From assembly GCF_014201355.1 (NCBI RefSeq), contig NZ_JACHEG010000005.1:124001-188000 (forward strand): a DNA stretch of 64,000 bases. Direction: 5' to 3'. The position numbers and the translations under genes are program-made. Source of the DNA: Aliirhizobium wenxiniae (GTDB lineage: Bacteria > Pseudomonadota > Alphaproteobacteria > Rhizobiales > Rhizobiaceae). Under the pieces are notes generated by a model. It was not told the DNA's origin and ran no database searches. It worked only from the letters and a program-made list of their open reading frames with translations. How positions within the stretch are numbered: the stretch's first letter is position 1; every line of letters starts with the position of its first letter. This document shows positions 1-8,187 of the stretch, in pieces.

Positions 1-247
1 TCTCACCATCGGTCTCGTTCTTGGCCGGCGGATAGGTTTTGCGTTCGACTTGAGGGAAATGGGCGATCAGCTCTTCGTCGGAGGAGTCGAAGTCGCCGAC
101 CCACAGCTCTGGTATCACGCCAAGTTCGACCGCATGGCGCATGCCGCTATCGGCGGCAATCACACGGCTTCCCGCGATCGCGTGTCTGACGCGATCGGTG
201 ACGGCAAGATTGCCGCCGAGCAGGATGGTGAAGGTCGAATTGGCCAT
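1..247 (-). CDS. thiN: Thiamine pyrophosphokinase, N-terminal part (partial)
   Basis: The gene runs off the left edge, so only about 82 N-terminal residues are visible. It reads MANSTFTILLGGNLAVTDRV, then AADSGMRHA and LWVGDFDSSDEE, ending near KNETDGE. The ADSG, GDFDS and K-x-x-TD blocks are typical of the enzyme that transfers pyrophosphate from ATP to thiamine to make thiamine diphosphate in the cytoplasm. The ATG at 247 is chosen; an in-frame ATG two codons upstream (253) is possible. It is divergent from metA. No TPP riboswitch is seen in the shared upstream region, so regulation is not evident. Confidence 0.8.
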   Translation of the reverse strand, partial: MANSTFTILLGGNLAVTDRVRHAIAGSRVIAADSGMRHAVELGVIPELWVGDFDSSDEELIAHFPQVERKTYPPAKNETDGE

Positions 248-385
248 GGGCATTGCCCATAGCGCAAAGGGTGGGGCAAGGGAAAGCAGGACATATGCTT
301 ATTTCGGTCGCGCCAGGGTGGGGCCGGTAGATTTTGCTCCCATTGACGCCGGGGCCGGCAAGGATTATCTGATAAACCGAACTTC

Positions 386-440
386 CGTGGTGATTTGGCC
401 GGCCGGCTTGCAGCCACGTTAAAAAAGTCGCTAAAGGGCC
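386..440 (+). promoter_or_regulatory. SAM-II riboswitch (metA leader)
   Basis: The segment reads CGTGGTGATTT, then GGCC, CTTGCAGCCACG and GTCGCTAAAGGGCC. This matches the conserved layout of SAM-II aptamers. The P1 stem pairs CGTGG (386-390) with CCACG (414-418), followed by an A-rich strand and the conserved GCTAAA. GGCC in the loop (397-400) can pair with GGCC at 437-440 to form the H-type pseudoknot. Its position about 75 nt before a methionine gene fits S-adenosylmethionine feedback on metA. Confidence 0.88.
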
Positions 441-468
441 GCGAGAAGTTAGACTTCACTTCCCACGG

Positions 469-499
469 GCCGGTTGCGATTTTTCGTTGCCGGCTTTTT
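469..499 (+). terminator. Candidate attenuator hairpin between the SAM-II aptamer and metA
   Basis: GCCGG (469-473) pairs with CCGGC (490-494), extended by CGA/TCG across a small internal loop, and is followed directly by TTTTT (495-499). GGCC at 468-471 could instead pair with the aptamer's pseudoknot strand (437-440), so the two folds are mutually exclusive. Termination on SAM binding is therefore plausible, but this is inferred from sequence only. Confidence 0.55.
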
Positions 500-516
500 G
501 TTTGTGGGGCCTGACT

Positions 517-1437
517 ATGCCGATCAAGATTCCCGATACGCTTCCAGCGTTTACCACCCTCGTTTCCGAGGGTGTGCGCGTCATGACCGAAACGGTCGCC
601 GTGCGCCAGGACATTCGTCCGCTGCAGATCGGGCTTCTCAACCTCATGCCGAACAAGATCAAGACCGAGGTGCAGATGGCCCGCCTTGTCGGCGCTTCGC
701 CGCTGCAGGTGGAGTTTTCGCTGATAAGGCTCGGCACGCACAAGGCGAAGAATACGTCCGAGGAGCACCTCCTCTCCTTCTATCACACCTGGGAAGAGGT
801 GAAGGACCGCAAGTTCGACGGGTTCATCATCACCGGCGCGCCGGTGGAACAGATGGACTACGAGGATGTGAGCTACTGGGACGAGATGCGTCAGATCTTC
901 GACTGGACGCAGACCAATGTGCATTCGACGATGAATGTCTGCTGGGGCGCGATGGCGGCGATCTACCATTTTCATGACGTGCCGAAACATGCGCTCACCG
1001 AAAAGGCCTTTGGTGTCTATCGTCACCGCAATCTTGCGCCGGCCTCGGTTTATCTCAATGGCTTTTCCGATGATTTCCAGGTGCCGGTCTCACGTTGGAC
1101 GGAGGTACGTCGCGAGGATGTCGAGAAGAAATCCGATCTGGAAATCCTGATGGAATCCGATGAGATGGGCCTTTGCCTCGTGCACGAGAAGAAGGGCAAC
1201 CGTCTCTACATGTTCAACCACGTCGAATATGATTCCACCTCGCTGGCGGACGAATATTTTCGCGATGTGAATGCCGGTATCCCGATCAAGATGCCGCATG
1301 ACTATTTTCCGCATAACGACGATACGCTGACGCCCCAGAACCGGTGGCGCAGTCATGCGCATCTTCTATTCGGAAACTGGATCAACGAGATGTACCAGAC
1401 GACCCATTACGACATGGACAAAATCGGCACCGTGTAA
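517..1437 (+). CDS. metA: Homoserine O-acyltransferase MetA, predicted acetyl-CoA type
   Basis: This 306-residue enzyme of methionine biosynthesis activates homoserine by O-acylation in the cytoplasm. The start at [11 protein letters not shown] (517) is preferred over an in-frame ATG ten codons upstream because family members begin this way. Visible features are GAPVE (104-111 region), the catalytic Cys in NVCWGAM (about residue 142) and the NHVEYD His/Glu motif near 235. Residue 111 is Glu. In this family Glu111 goes with acetyl-CoA use and Gly with succinyl-CoA, so the product is probably O-acetylhomoserine despite the usual succinyltransferase label. A SAM-II riboswitch and hairpin lie in the leader. 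The Shine-Dalgarno sequence is weak (GGGG at 506-509). Confidence 0.95.
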   Translation: MPIKIPDTLPAFTTLVSEGVRVMTETVAVRQDIRPLQIGLLNLMPNKIKTEVQMARLVGASPLQVEFSLIRLGTHKAKNTSEEHLLSFYHTWEEVKDRKFDGFIITGAPVEQMDYEDVSYWDEMRQIFDWTQTNVHSTMNVCWGAMAAIYHFHDVPKHALTEKAFGVYRHRNLAPASVYLNGFSDDFQVPVSRWTEVRREDVEKKSDLEILMESDEMGLCLVHEKKGNRLYMFNHVEYDSTSLADEYFRDVNAGIPIKMPHDYFPHNDDTLTPQNRWRSHAHLLFGNWINEMYQTTHYDMDKIGTV

Positions 1438-1456
1438 GGACTGGTGAGGCTTTGGG

Positions 1457-1479
1457 GCGGCGTCGGGAAAAGACGCCGC
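1457..1479 (+). terminator. Hairpin downstream of metA
   Basis: GCGGCGTC (1457-1464) pairs perfectly with GACGCCGC (1472-1479) 20 nt after the metA stop. There is no clear T-run, so it may be a weak terminator or a 3'-end stabiliser. Confidence 0.4.
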
Positions 1480-1552
1480 GCGTCGCCGTTTCCCATTGCG
1501 AGGCCTCGCCAAATCGCGCAGTTTGCCGCCGATAAAATGGCGGGAGTAACTC

Positions 1553-2575
1553 ATGGTAGGGCAGGCATTCGAGGTTTTCGGCACCACGCAGGACGGCGAG
1601 CCCGTCTATCGTGTCCAGATCAGCGGCGGCGGGCTGACTGCCAATGTTATTACCTGGGGTGCAGTCATCCAGGATTTGCGTCTTCAAGGACACGATGCGC
1701 CGCTGGTGCTCGGTTTCGACGATTTCTCTTCCTATCCGGCCTATTCTCCCTATTTCGGTGCCACGCCCGGCCGTTGCGCCAACCGGATCGGCGATGGGAA
1801 ATTTTCGATCGACGGCCACGATTACCAGCTCGAACTCAATGAGCGCGGTGTCACGCATTTGCATGGCGGCTCCGACGGGATGGGCAAGCGCAACTGGGCG
1901 ATTGTTGAACATCAGGCCGACAAGGTCGTGCTGAAGATTACCGATGCCGATGGGCGCGCAGGTTATCCCGGCAACTGCACGGTGACCGCGACCTATCGAT
2001 TGAAGGCGGACGGCGTGTTCTCGGTCGTCTATGAAAGCGTTTCGGACGAGCCGACGCCCGCCAATGTCTGCCAGCACTCCTATTTCAACCTCGACGGCCG
2101 CGAGGATGTCTTCGGCCACGAGATCATGATTGCCGCCGACAGGATAACGGATGTCGATGCAAGGCTGGTTCCGACCGGCAAGCTCAATGACCTGACTGGC
2201 TCGCCCTTCGACCTGCGCCAGATGGGCCCGGTGCGTCGCACGCTCGAGGACGGTCGCCAGGTGCCGTTCGACCATAATTACTGCCTGTCGAACGAGCGCG
2301 TGGCCAAGCGATCGGTGGCGCTGGTGCGCAGCCTTTATTCAGGTGTCTCGATGGAAGTGAGGACCACGGAGCCGGGCGTGCAGTTTTATGCAGGCGTGAT
2401 GGTCAATGTGCCGGTGCCGGGCTTCGATGGCCGCAAATACGGCAATTATGCCGGCCTTTGCCTGGAAACGCAGGTCTGGCCGGATGCGATCAATCACGCG
2501 AATTTCCCGAACGCGGTGTTACGTCCAGGCGAGGTTCTGCGTCAGGAAACGGATTACGTGTTTTCGAAGAGCTGA
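1553..2575 (+). CDS. galM: Aldose 1-epimerase (galactose mutarotase family)
   Basis: This 340-residue protein interconverts alpha and beta anomers of aldoses such as galactose or glucose. Family signatures are visible: ATPGRCANRIGDGKF (about 60-80), THLHGG, NVCQHSYFNLDG with the catalytic His, and CLETQVWPDAINH with the catalytic Glu near residue 305. The length fits the family. GGGAG at 1542-1546 gives good spacing to ATG 1553. It stands alone after metA, separated by a hairpin, and is followed by its own terminator. The substrate cannot be told from the context. Confidence 0.92.
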   Translation: MVGQAFEVFGTTQDGEPVYRVQISGGGLTANVITWGAVIQDLRLQGHDAPLVLGFDDFSSYPAYSPYFGATPGRCANRIGDGKFSIDGHDYQLELNERGVTHLHGGSDGMGKRNWAIVEHQADKVVLKITDADGRAGYPGNCTVTATYRLKADGVFSVVYESVSDEPTPANVCQHSYFNLDGREDVFGHEIMIAADRITDVDARLVPTGKLNDLTGSPFDLRQMGPVRRTLEDGRQVPFDHNYCLSNERVAKRSVALVRSLYSGVSMEVRTTEPGVQFYAGVMVNVPVPGFDGRKYGNYAGLCLETQVWPDAINHANFPNAVLRPGEVLRQETDYVFSKS

Positions 2576-2584
2576 AGACAGCGT

Positions 2585-2620
2585 GCCAGTTCGACATCTA
2601 AAGTCGGACTGGCCGCTTTT
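2585..2620 (+). terminator. Rho-independent terminator of galM
   Basis: GCCAGTTCGAC (2585-2595) pairs with GTCGGACTGGC (2603-2613) with one G-T pair, then CGCTTTT. It lies 10 nt after the galM stop. Confidence 0.8.
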
Positions 2621-2646
2621 AACTCCTCGCTCTGCTCGCCGACAGA

Positions 2647-2883
2647 TTATGCCGCGAGGTCAGCCGTCTCACCATGCTGAGCAATGAGACGGGGTGATGC
2701 CATGTCGCCGGTTTCTTCATCGACCATGACTGCGTAAGCTGCTACGCCGACCACACGCGAAGCCATGGCGGCGGCAATCTTTTCCGCCGATACCGCGTTT
2801 GAGGCCTGACGCATTTCGCCCGGCACGATATGGCCGCGGTTCTTCTTGAATTGCAGGACGATGAATTTTTCCGCTTGAGCCAT
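2647..2883 (-). CDS. Small conserved-looking protein of unknown function (78 aa)
   Basis: It reads MAQAEKFIVLQFKKNRGHI and contains a helical EMRQASNAVSAEKIAAAMAS stretch, then AYAVMVDEETGD. AGAGGA six to eight bases before the ATG at 2883 supports this start, not the longer in-frame extension. It is hydrophilic with no signal peptide or membrane segment. The mix of charged and apolar residues and the strong ribosome site argue for a real gene. It stands alone between galM (convergent) and tRNA-Gly. I do not recognise a family and assign no function. Confidence 0.7.
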   Translation of the reverse strand: MAQAEKFIVLQFKKNRGHIVPGEMRQASNAVSAEKIAAAMASRVVGVAAYAVMVDEETGDMASPRLIAQHGETADLAA

Positions 2884-3070
2884 TTGATATCCTCTGTTGT
2901 TCTTATTTTGTTCCATTGTGAGGCAATAAGTCAATTGGCAATCTCGGAAAGATTTTCCTGATGCAGGCCGAAAAGAATGAGATGGAAAAGGTAGGGATTT
3001 TCAAGAAAACGCTTAGCGCCAGGTTTGTCCTGTGCGCCTGGTCAATCTGATCGTCTCTCTTGGGAGGGAC

Positions 3071-3145
3071 TGGAGCGGGCGAAGGGGTTCGAACCCTCGA
3101 CCCCAACCTTGGCAAGGTTGTGCTCTACCACTGAGCTACACCCGC
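3071..3145 (-). tRNA. tRNA-Gly (anticodon GCC)
   Basis: The reverse strand folds as a cloverleaf. Acceptor GCGGGTG (3145-3139) pairs with CGCCCGC (3081-3075). The D-arm is GCTCAGTGGTAGAGC, the anticodon loop CTTGCCAAG has GCC at 3113-3111, and the T-arm is GAGGGTTCGAACCCC. The 3' CCA (3073-3071) is encoded in the genome. Confidence 0.97.
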
Positions 3146-3288
3146 TCATCAATCCGTCGGTCCGTGTGGTAGTTCGGAGCCGGCTGGTCAGTGGCTCGTT
3201 GCCGCCGACGAGGCGCTATATGGCCCAGACGATTTTCAAATGCAACAGAGAAATGACGATACTGGCAAAGATTTTTTCATTTTCCGCT

Positions 3289-3315
3289 AAAGCCCTTGAT
3301 TTGCAGGGCTTTTGG
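3289..3315 (+). terminator. Plus-strand intrinsic terminator without an assigned gene
   Basis: AAAGCCCT (3289-3296) pairs with AGGGCTTT (3305-3312), followed by T-rich TTGGCTTT. Upstream on the plus strand there is no coding gene back to galM, and galM has its own terminator. It ends 88 nt before the next gene. It could end a small RNA or act as a leader attenuator. Confidence 0.6.
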
Positions 3316-3400
3316 CTTTCGGTGATTATGTGGAGAATGTCTTGGAGGCGGACGGGCTTATCTTTATAGTCGGCATTTCCCGCCAATCACGATCCCAGAT

Positions 3401-3910
3401 GTGACCGAAAACATGCCGAAGACAGCCGCCGATCTGTTCGCTTTTCTCGACAGCCTCGATATTTCCCACACGACGAAGCAGCATGACCCGGTTTTCACCG
3501 TGGCCGAATCGCAGGACCTGCGGGATCAGATCCCCGGCGGGCACACCAAGAACCTGTTCGTGAAGGACAAGAAGGACCAGTATTTCGTCCTGACGGTCGA
3601 GGAGCATGCGGTGGTGGATCTGAAGACGGTTCACAAGGTCATCGGCGCGTCGAGCCGTGTCTCGTTTGGCAGGCCGGAGATGATGCTCGAATATCTCGGT
3701 GTCGTGCCAGGTTCGGTGACGGTGTTCGGCGCGTTTTGCGATACGGGCAAAAACGTCACCTTCGTGCTGGATGAAGACCTGTTGAAACACGAGATCATCA
3801 ATGGTCATCCGCTTTCCAATGATGCGACCACATCGATTGGACGAAACGATCTAATCCGTTTTCTGGAGGCGACCGGTCACACGCCGCTTGTCTTGAAAGT
3901 TACGGACTGA
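3401..3910 (+). CDS. proX: Prolyl-tRNA editing protein (YbaK/ProX family)
   Basis: This 169-residue free-standing editing domain related to the INS domain of ProRS hydrolyses mischarged tRNA(Pro), usually Ala-tRNA(Pro), in the cytoplasm. Typical blocks are PVFTVAES (about 30-37), GGHTKNLFVKDKK with the conserved Lys (near 47-58), YFVLTVEEHAVVD, and LGVVPGSVTVFG near 110. The protein begins at GTG 3401 (MTENMPKTAADL) or ATG 3413; neither has a strong ribosome site, and the former is used because relatives carry a few residues before PKTA. It is a single gene followed by the thioredoxin gene. Confidence 0.9.
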   Translation: MTENMPKTAADLFAFLDSLDISHTTKQHDPVFTVAESQDLRDQIPGGHTKNLFVKDKKDQYFVLTVEEHAVVDLKTVHKVIGASSRVSFGRPEMMLEYLGVVPGSVTVFGAFCDTGKNVTFVLDEDLLKHEIINGHPLSNDATTSIGRNDLIRFLEATGHTPLVLKVTD

Positions 3911-3972
3911 CATACGATGTTTCGGGCAGACAATTAAAAGGGTTCGCACCCTGATTTCCCGGGAGAACATCC

Positions 3973-4977
3973 ATGAGCGGCAACGATAATCCTTACGCTG
4001 GATCTTACGGCGCCGGATCCTATGGCGGCGGATACGGTAGCCAGACGGCAAGCTTCGGTTCGCCCGCGGCAAGTCCTGCTTCCGCCGAGCCGGCGGTGGG
4101 TGGTTACGTGAGTGACACGACGACGGCCGGCTTTGCCAAGGATGTTCTGGACGAATCGCGCCGCCAGCCGGTTCTGGTCGATTTCTGGGCGCCCTGGTGC
4201 GGTCCGTGCAAACAGCTGACCCCGGTGCTCGAAAAGGCCGTTAACGAAGCCCAGGGACGCGTCAGGCTGGTCAAGATGAATATCGACGACCATCCATCGA
4301 TCGCCGGTCAGCTCGGTATCCAGTCAATCCCCGCGGTCATTGCTTTCGTCGACGGCCGTCCAGTCGATGGTTTCATGGGAGCTGTGCCGGAAAGCCAGGT
4401 CAACGAGTTCATCGACAAGGTTGCAGGTCCGGCCGGTGCCGATCAGGCAGCCGAAATCGAGGCGATCCTCGGTGAAGCGGATGGCCTGCTTGCCGCGAGC
4501 AACATCGAGGGTGCTACACAGCTTTACAGCGCCGTTCTGCAGGCCGATCCGGAGAACGCCAAGGCGGCGGCCGGCATGATGCAGTGCCTGATCGCCATGG
4601 GCGAAACGGAGCGTGTCGGCCAGATGCTGCAATCCCTGCCTGAAGAGATGACGGCCGATCCGGCCATCCAGGCGGTTTCCAAGAAGCTCGACCAGATCGT
4701 CGAAGCCCGTAAACTCGGTGACCCGGTGGCGCTGACGCGCGAGCTGGACGCCAATCCGGATGACCATGCGGCGCGGATGAAGCTTGCGAAGATCCTCAAC
4801 GTTCAGGGCGAGCGTGAGCAGGCGGCCGATCATCTTCTGACGATCATGCGCAAGGACCGGACTTTTGACGATGACGGCGCGCGCCGGGAACTTTTGCAGT
4901 TCTTTGAGGTTTGGGGTCCGAAGGATCCCGCGACGATTACAGCCCGTCGCCGTCTTTCGTCCATCCTCTTTTCCTAA
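3973..4977 (+). CDS. Thioredoxin-TPR protein (YbbN/TrxA-like)
   Basis: This 334-residue protein starts with a Gly/Ser/Tyr-rich, probably disordered tail (1-40). A thioredoxin domain follows (about 50-160) with active site FWAPWCGPCKQ and the cis-Pro segment IQSIPAVIAF. The C-terminal half has helical TPR-like repeats (EADGLLAASNIEGATQLYSA and later segments). This is the layout of CnoX/YbbN-type proteins, which join thiol redox activity to chaperone transfer. Both active-site cysteines are present, so oxidoreductase activity is expected. GGGAG precedes ATG 3973. It lies just upstream of the Lon-domain gene and may share its transcript. Confidence 0.88.
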   Translation: MSGNDNPYAGSYGAGSYGGGYGSQTASFGSPAASPASAEPAVGGYVSDTTTAGFAKDVLDESRRQPVLVDFWAPWCGPCKQLTPVLEKAVNEAQGRVRLVKMNIDDHPSIAGQLGIQSIPAVIAFVDGRPVDGFMGAVPESQVNEFIDKVAGPAGADQAAEIEAILGEADGLLAASNIEGATQLYSAVLQADPENAKAAAGMMQCLIAMGETERVGQMLQSLPEEMTADPAIQAVSKKLDQIVEARKLGDPVALTRELDANPDDHAARMKLAKILNVQGEREQAADHLLTIMRKDRTFDDDGARRELLQFFEVWGPKDPATITARRRLSSILFS

Positions 4978-5082
4978 ACAACACGTTATCCACTGCCGCC
5001 GGTCTTGCGATCGGCGGTTGGAGCCCCAGATATCGGGTTATAGACCTGTAATCAGGAGCAGTCTGCGGGAGGTGCCGAACCG

Positions 5083-5760
5083 ATGCATGTGGGAAACGCG
5101 CGGTACGTGAAACGTGAAGACCTGCCGGAAGTCATGCCGGTGTTTCCGCTGACCGGAGCGCTTCTGCTTCCGGGCGGCCAGCTTCCGCTGAATATCTTCG
5201 AGCCGCGTTATCTTGCCATGTTCGACGCGGCGCTTGCCGGCGACCGGTTGATCGGCGTCGTGCAGCCTTCGCTGCTGGAGCCATCGGATGCGTCCGATCC
5301 GTTGCGGCCGGCGCTTTCCTCTGTCGGGTGCCTGGGGCGTATCACTTCTTTCGCCGAGACCGGCGACGGGCGCTACATCCTTTCGCTCAGTGGTGTGTGC
5401 CGTTTCCGACTGCTGGACGAAGCGGGCGATAGCCAGCCCTACCGGATGTTCCGGTTTGCGCCGTTCATGAGCGATCTGTCGGAAGAGGATGATGAGGCTT
5501 CCGTCGACCGGCGCGAGCTGCTGCGGGTGTTCCGAGCATATCTCGACGCTAACAAGCTGGAAGTGGACTGGGACAGTGTCGGGCGCGCGGGCAATCGTAC
5601 GCTCGTCAATTCGCTATCGATGATGTCGCCTTTCGGTCCGGCGGAAAAGCAGGCGCTGCTCGAGGCGCCGGATCTGAAGACGCGGGCGGAAACGCTGATC
5701 GCGATCACTGAAATCCTGCTGGCAAGAGGGCTGGCGGATACCGATACGATTTTACAGTGA
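5083..5760 (+). CDS. Lon N-terminal (substrate-binding) domain protein
   Basis: This 225-residue protein consists only of the N-terminal domain of Lon, without ATPase or protease parts. It has [20 protein letters not shown] (20-40), [12 protein letters not shown] and GVVQP, then GCLGRITSF and a helical C-terminal half. GGAGGTG lies about 8 nt before ATG 5083. Free-standing Lon-N proteins are common in alphaproteobacteria, but their role is not settled; binding of unfolded substrates is a guess from the domain. Its stop lies 11 nt before the next start, so the two are probably co-transcribed. Confidence 0.85.
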   Translation: MHVGNARYVKREDLPEVMPVFPLTGALLLPGGQLPLNIFEPRYLAMFDAALAGDRLIGVVQPSLLEPSDASDPLRPALSSVGCLGRITSFAETGDGRYILSLSGVCRFRLLDEAGDSQPYRMFRFAPFMSDLSEEDDEASVDRRELLRVFRAYLDANKLEVDWDSVGRAGNRTLVNSLSMMSPFGPAEKQALLEAPDLKTRAETLIAITEILLARGLADTDTILQ

Positions 5761-5771
5761 GGCTCCAAGTG

Positions 5772-5960
5772 GTGGACGAAAAGCTCAGCAATGTCGATCC
5801 GAAGCTGCTCGATCTGCTCGTGTGCCCGCTGACGAAGGGCACGCTTTCGCTGGATCGCGAGCGCAACGAGCTGATTTCGGAAGGCGCACGTCTAGCTTAT
5901 CCGATCCGTGACGGTATTCCGATCATGCTGGTGTCCGAAGCGCGGAAGATCGAGGACTGA
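5772..5960 (+). CDS. Trm112/YcaR-like zinc-ribbon-type small protein
   Basis: This 62-residue protein reads [17 protein letters not shown], then [15 protein letters not shown], matching the UPF0434/Trm112 family. In eukaryotes Trm112 is an activating partner of methyltransferases; the bacterial role is less clear. The zinc ligands are mostly absent here (one Cys), as is usual in this bacterial branch. The start is taken as GTG 5772 because relatives begin with M-D-E; TGAGG at 5758-5762 is the likely ribosome site. GTG 5769 or 5757 are alternatives. Confidence 0.88.
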   Translation: MDEKLSNVDPKLLDLLVCPLTKGTLSLDRERNELISEGARLAYPIRDGIPIMLVSEARKIED

Positions 5961-5975
5961 GCCTCCGCAATTCTC

Positions 5976-7190
5976 CTATATCTGCTGACCAGCCAGAAGC
6001 TTCGGATTTCCGTCCGCGGTCGTCCCGGCTGCCTGGGTGATGAAGAAATCCTTCAGTTTCGGCATGCGCTCGACGAGGCCGAGGCCGAAATCGCGTGCGA
6101 TGCGGATCGGAGTTATATCGTTGGAGAACAGCCGGTTGAGGACATCGGTGGTGACGCCCATGCGGAACGTGTCGAAGCGGCGCCAGGACTGGTAGCGCTC
6201 CAGCACGTTGAGCGAACCGATATCGAGGCCGAGGCGATCGGCCTCGACAATGGTTTCGGCAAGAGCTGCGACATCCTTGAAGCCGAGATTGAGGCCCTGG
6301 CCGGAGATCGGGTGAATGCCGTGGGCTGCATCGCCGGCAAGCGCGAAACGCGGCGCGACGAAGGCGCGTGAAAGCGTGAGGCCGAGCGGAAAAGCCTTGC
6401 GGCCACCGACAACGGTCAGTTCGCCGAGCTTGTGGCCAAAGCGGCGCTGCAATTCATCCTCGAAGATCAGATCATCGGAGGCGATCAACCGGTCGGCATC
6501 TTCCGTTCGTTCCGTCCAGACCAGCGACGAGCGATTGTTCGGCAGGGGGAGGATGGCGAAGGGGCCGGAGGGCAGGAAATGTTCTTCAGCCACGCCTTCA
6601 TGCGGGCGCTCATGGGCGACGGTCGTGACAATGCCCGACTGTCCGTATTGCCAGTTGACTGTGCGGATGCCCGCCATGTCACGCAGTTTCGAGCGCACGC
6701 CATCGCAGGCGACGAGCAGTTTTGTCTCGATGGTGGAGCCGTCTGACAGTGTGACGGTTGTGCTGCTGCTCGTGGTCGTGAACGCGGTAGCGGAAAGGCC
6801 GTGGCGGATGGCGATGCCCAGCCGTTCTGCGGCACTCCTCAATGCTCTCACCATTTCGACATTCGGCACCATGTGGGCGAAGGGCTTGCCCTCCTCGATC
6901 TCGCCGTCAAAGGTGAGGAAAACAGGGCGTACGGGATCGGAGGTGCGGCTGTCGGTGACGATCATCCGGTTGATCGGCTGTGAGTGGACGAGGATCTCGT
7001 CCCAGACGCCAAGCACGTCGAGCATCTTGCTGGCAGCCGTGATGATCGCGGAGGCGCGCTCATCCTTCTCCCACACATGCGCCGGAGCCGCTTCCACGAC
7101 TTCGATGTTGAGGTGCGGGGCGGCCTGCTTGACCGCGACTGCTGCCGCCAGGCCGACATATCCCGCTCCGACCACCATCATGTCCAGCAT
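5976..7190 (-). CDS. FAD-dependent monooxygenase, UbiH/UbiF/COQ6 type
   Basis: This 404-residue flavoprotein hydroxylates the ring during ubiquinone biosynthesis at the inner membrane. The sequence shows the N-terminal Rossmann GAGYVG (8-13), the ACDGVRSKLRD motif near 160, and the second FAD motif LAGDAAHGIHPISGQGLNLG (about 285-305). Length and motif order fit the UbiH family. Which ring position it modifies cannot be told; alphaproteobacterial enzymes of this type can act on more than one. It is convergent with the Trm112-like gene and divergent from tesB. Confidence 0.9.
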   Translation of the reverse strand: MLDMMVVGAGYVGLAAAVAVKQAAPHLNIEVVEAAPAHVWEKDERASAIITAASKMLDVLGVWDEILVHSQPINRMIVTDSRTSDPVRPVFLTFDGEIEEGKPFAHMVPNVEMVRALRSAAERLGIAIRHGLSATAFTTTSSSTTVTLSDGSTIETKLLVACDGVRSKLRDMAGIRTVNWQYGQSGIVTTVAHERPHEGVAEEHFLPSGPFAILPLPNNRSSLVWTERTEDADRLIASDDLIFEDELQRRFGHKLGELTVVGGRKAFPLGLTLSRAFVAPRFALAGDAAHGIHPISGQGLNLGFKDVAALAETIVEADRLGLDIGSLNVLERYQSWRRFDTFRMGVTTDVLNRLFSNDITPIRIARDFGLGLVERMPKLKDFFITQAAGTTADGNPKLLAGQQI

Positions 7191-7277
7191 CTCACAGGCT
7201 CCTGTCAGTCTTGTGGTTGTTGATGGGGTGGATATAGATCATCCGGTCGTCGCTTCCTATTGCCGGAGTTCGTAAAA

Positions 7278-8156
7278 ATGTCAGGTTCGCGCCTTAACCC
7301 GATGGAACAGCTCATCAAGACGCTCGATCTGGAGCAGCTGGAGCACAATCTTTATCGCGGCACGAGCCCGGATATCGGCTGGCAGCGCGTGTTCGGTGGA
7401 CAGGTGATCGCGCAGGCGCTGGTGGCGGCGCAAAGAACGGTCGATGCCGATCGATTCGTTCATTCGCTGCATGCCTATTTCGTGCGTCCTGGCGATCCGA
7501 GCGTTCCGATCGTCTATCAGGTGGAGCGGCTTCGTGATGGTGGCAGCTTTGCCACGCGCCAGGTGCAGGCGATCCAGCATGGGCGGGCGATCTTCACCCT
7601 GTCTTCATCGTTCCAGCGGGATGAGGAGGGCTATGAGCATCAGATCGCCTTGCCGGATGTGCCGTCACCGGAAGAGCTGATGGACGAGGCCGAGTTCAAG
7701 CGGATTTTCCTGCCCAAGGCGCCGGAAGCCATTCGCCGTTATTGGGAGCGGCCGCGCCCGATCGAGCTTCGTCCTACGTCGCTCAAGCATTACCTGACGA
7801 CGGAGAAGCTGGAGCCGCTTCAGGATGTCTGGGTTCGCACGGTCGGTGATGTGCCGGAAGACCGCGGTGTTCAGGCCGCCATCCTAGCCTATCTTTCCGA
7901 TATGACGCTGCTGGATGCCTCGCTTTATCCGCACGGCACCTCGGTGTTCGATCCGCGGCTGCAGGCGGCAAGCCTTGATCACGCCATGTGGTTTCATCGG
8001 CCGATCCGGTTCGACGACTGGCTGCTTTACAGTCAGGACAGCCCAAGCGCTTCGGGCGGCCGAGGGATGACCCGAGGCGGTCTCTACACGCGTTCAGGCA
8101 TGCTCGTGGCATCGGTGGCGCAGGAGGGTTTGATTCGTAAAAAGGCAAATGAATAA
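7278..8156 (+). CDS. tesB: Acyl-CoA thioesterase II
   Basis: This 292-residue double-hotdog enzyme hydrolyses acyl-CoA to free fatty acid and CoA. Family blocks include NLYRGTSPDIGWQRVFGGQ (about 22-40), FVHSLHAYFVRPGDP, GGSFATRQVQAIQHG, and near the C-terminus SLDHAMWFHRPIRFDDWLLY and GRGMTRGGLYTRSG. ATG 7278 is chosen because GGAG at 7264-7267 sits upstream; a longer TTG start is less likely. It is a single gene, divergent from the UbiH-type gene, with an AT-rich inverted repeat directly after the stop. Confidence 0.93.
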   Translation: MSGSRLNPMEQLIKTLDLEQLEHNLYRGTSPDIGWQRVFGGQVIAQALVAAQRTVDADRFVHSLHAYFVRPGDPSVPIVYQVERLRDGGSFATRQVQAIQHGRAIFTLSSSFQRDEEGYEHQIALPDVPSPEELMDEAEFKRIFLPKAPEAIRRYWERPRPIELRPTSLKHYLTTEKLEPLQDVWVRTVGDVPEDRGVQAAILAYLSDMTLLDASLYPHGTSVFDPRLQAASLDHAMWFHRPIRFDDWLLYSQDSPSASGGRGMTRGGLYTRSGMLVASVAQEGLIRKKANE

Positions 8157-8157
8157 T

Positions 8158-8187
8158 TTTTGTGCGAAAAATTTAAAATGCACAAAA
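8158..8187. repeat. Perfect AT-rich inverted repeat between tesB and glnK
   Basis: TTTTGTGC (8158-8165) and GCACAAAA (8180-8187) are perfect 8-nt arms around a 14-nt AT-rich spacer. It could be the tesB terminator or an upstream protein-binding site for the glnK promoter, which lies about 90 bp downstream. The arms are the wrong way round for a standard NtrC site. Confidence 0.6.

Noticed and set aside
248..385. TPP riboswitch for the thiamine pyrophosphokinase gene
   Set aside because: No CTGAGA or ACCTGATCTGG-type core was found on the minus strand upstream of the start.
160..1026. Minus-strand frame of 288 codons across the metA leader
   Set aside because: It runs antisense through the SAM-II riboswitch and metA with no homology features. 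The true minus-strand gene is the thiamine pyrophosphokinase, in another frame.
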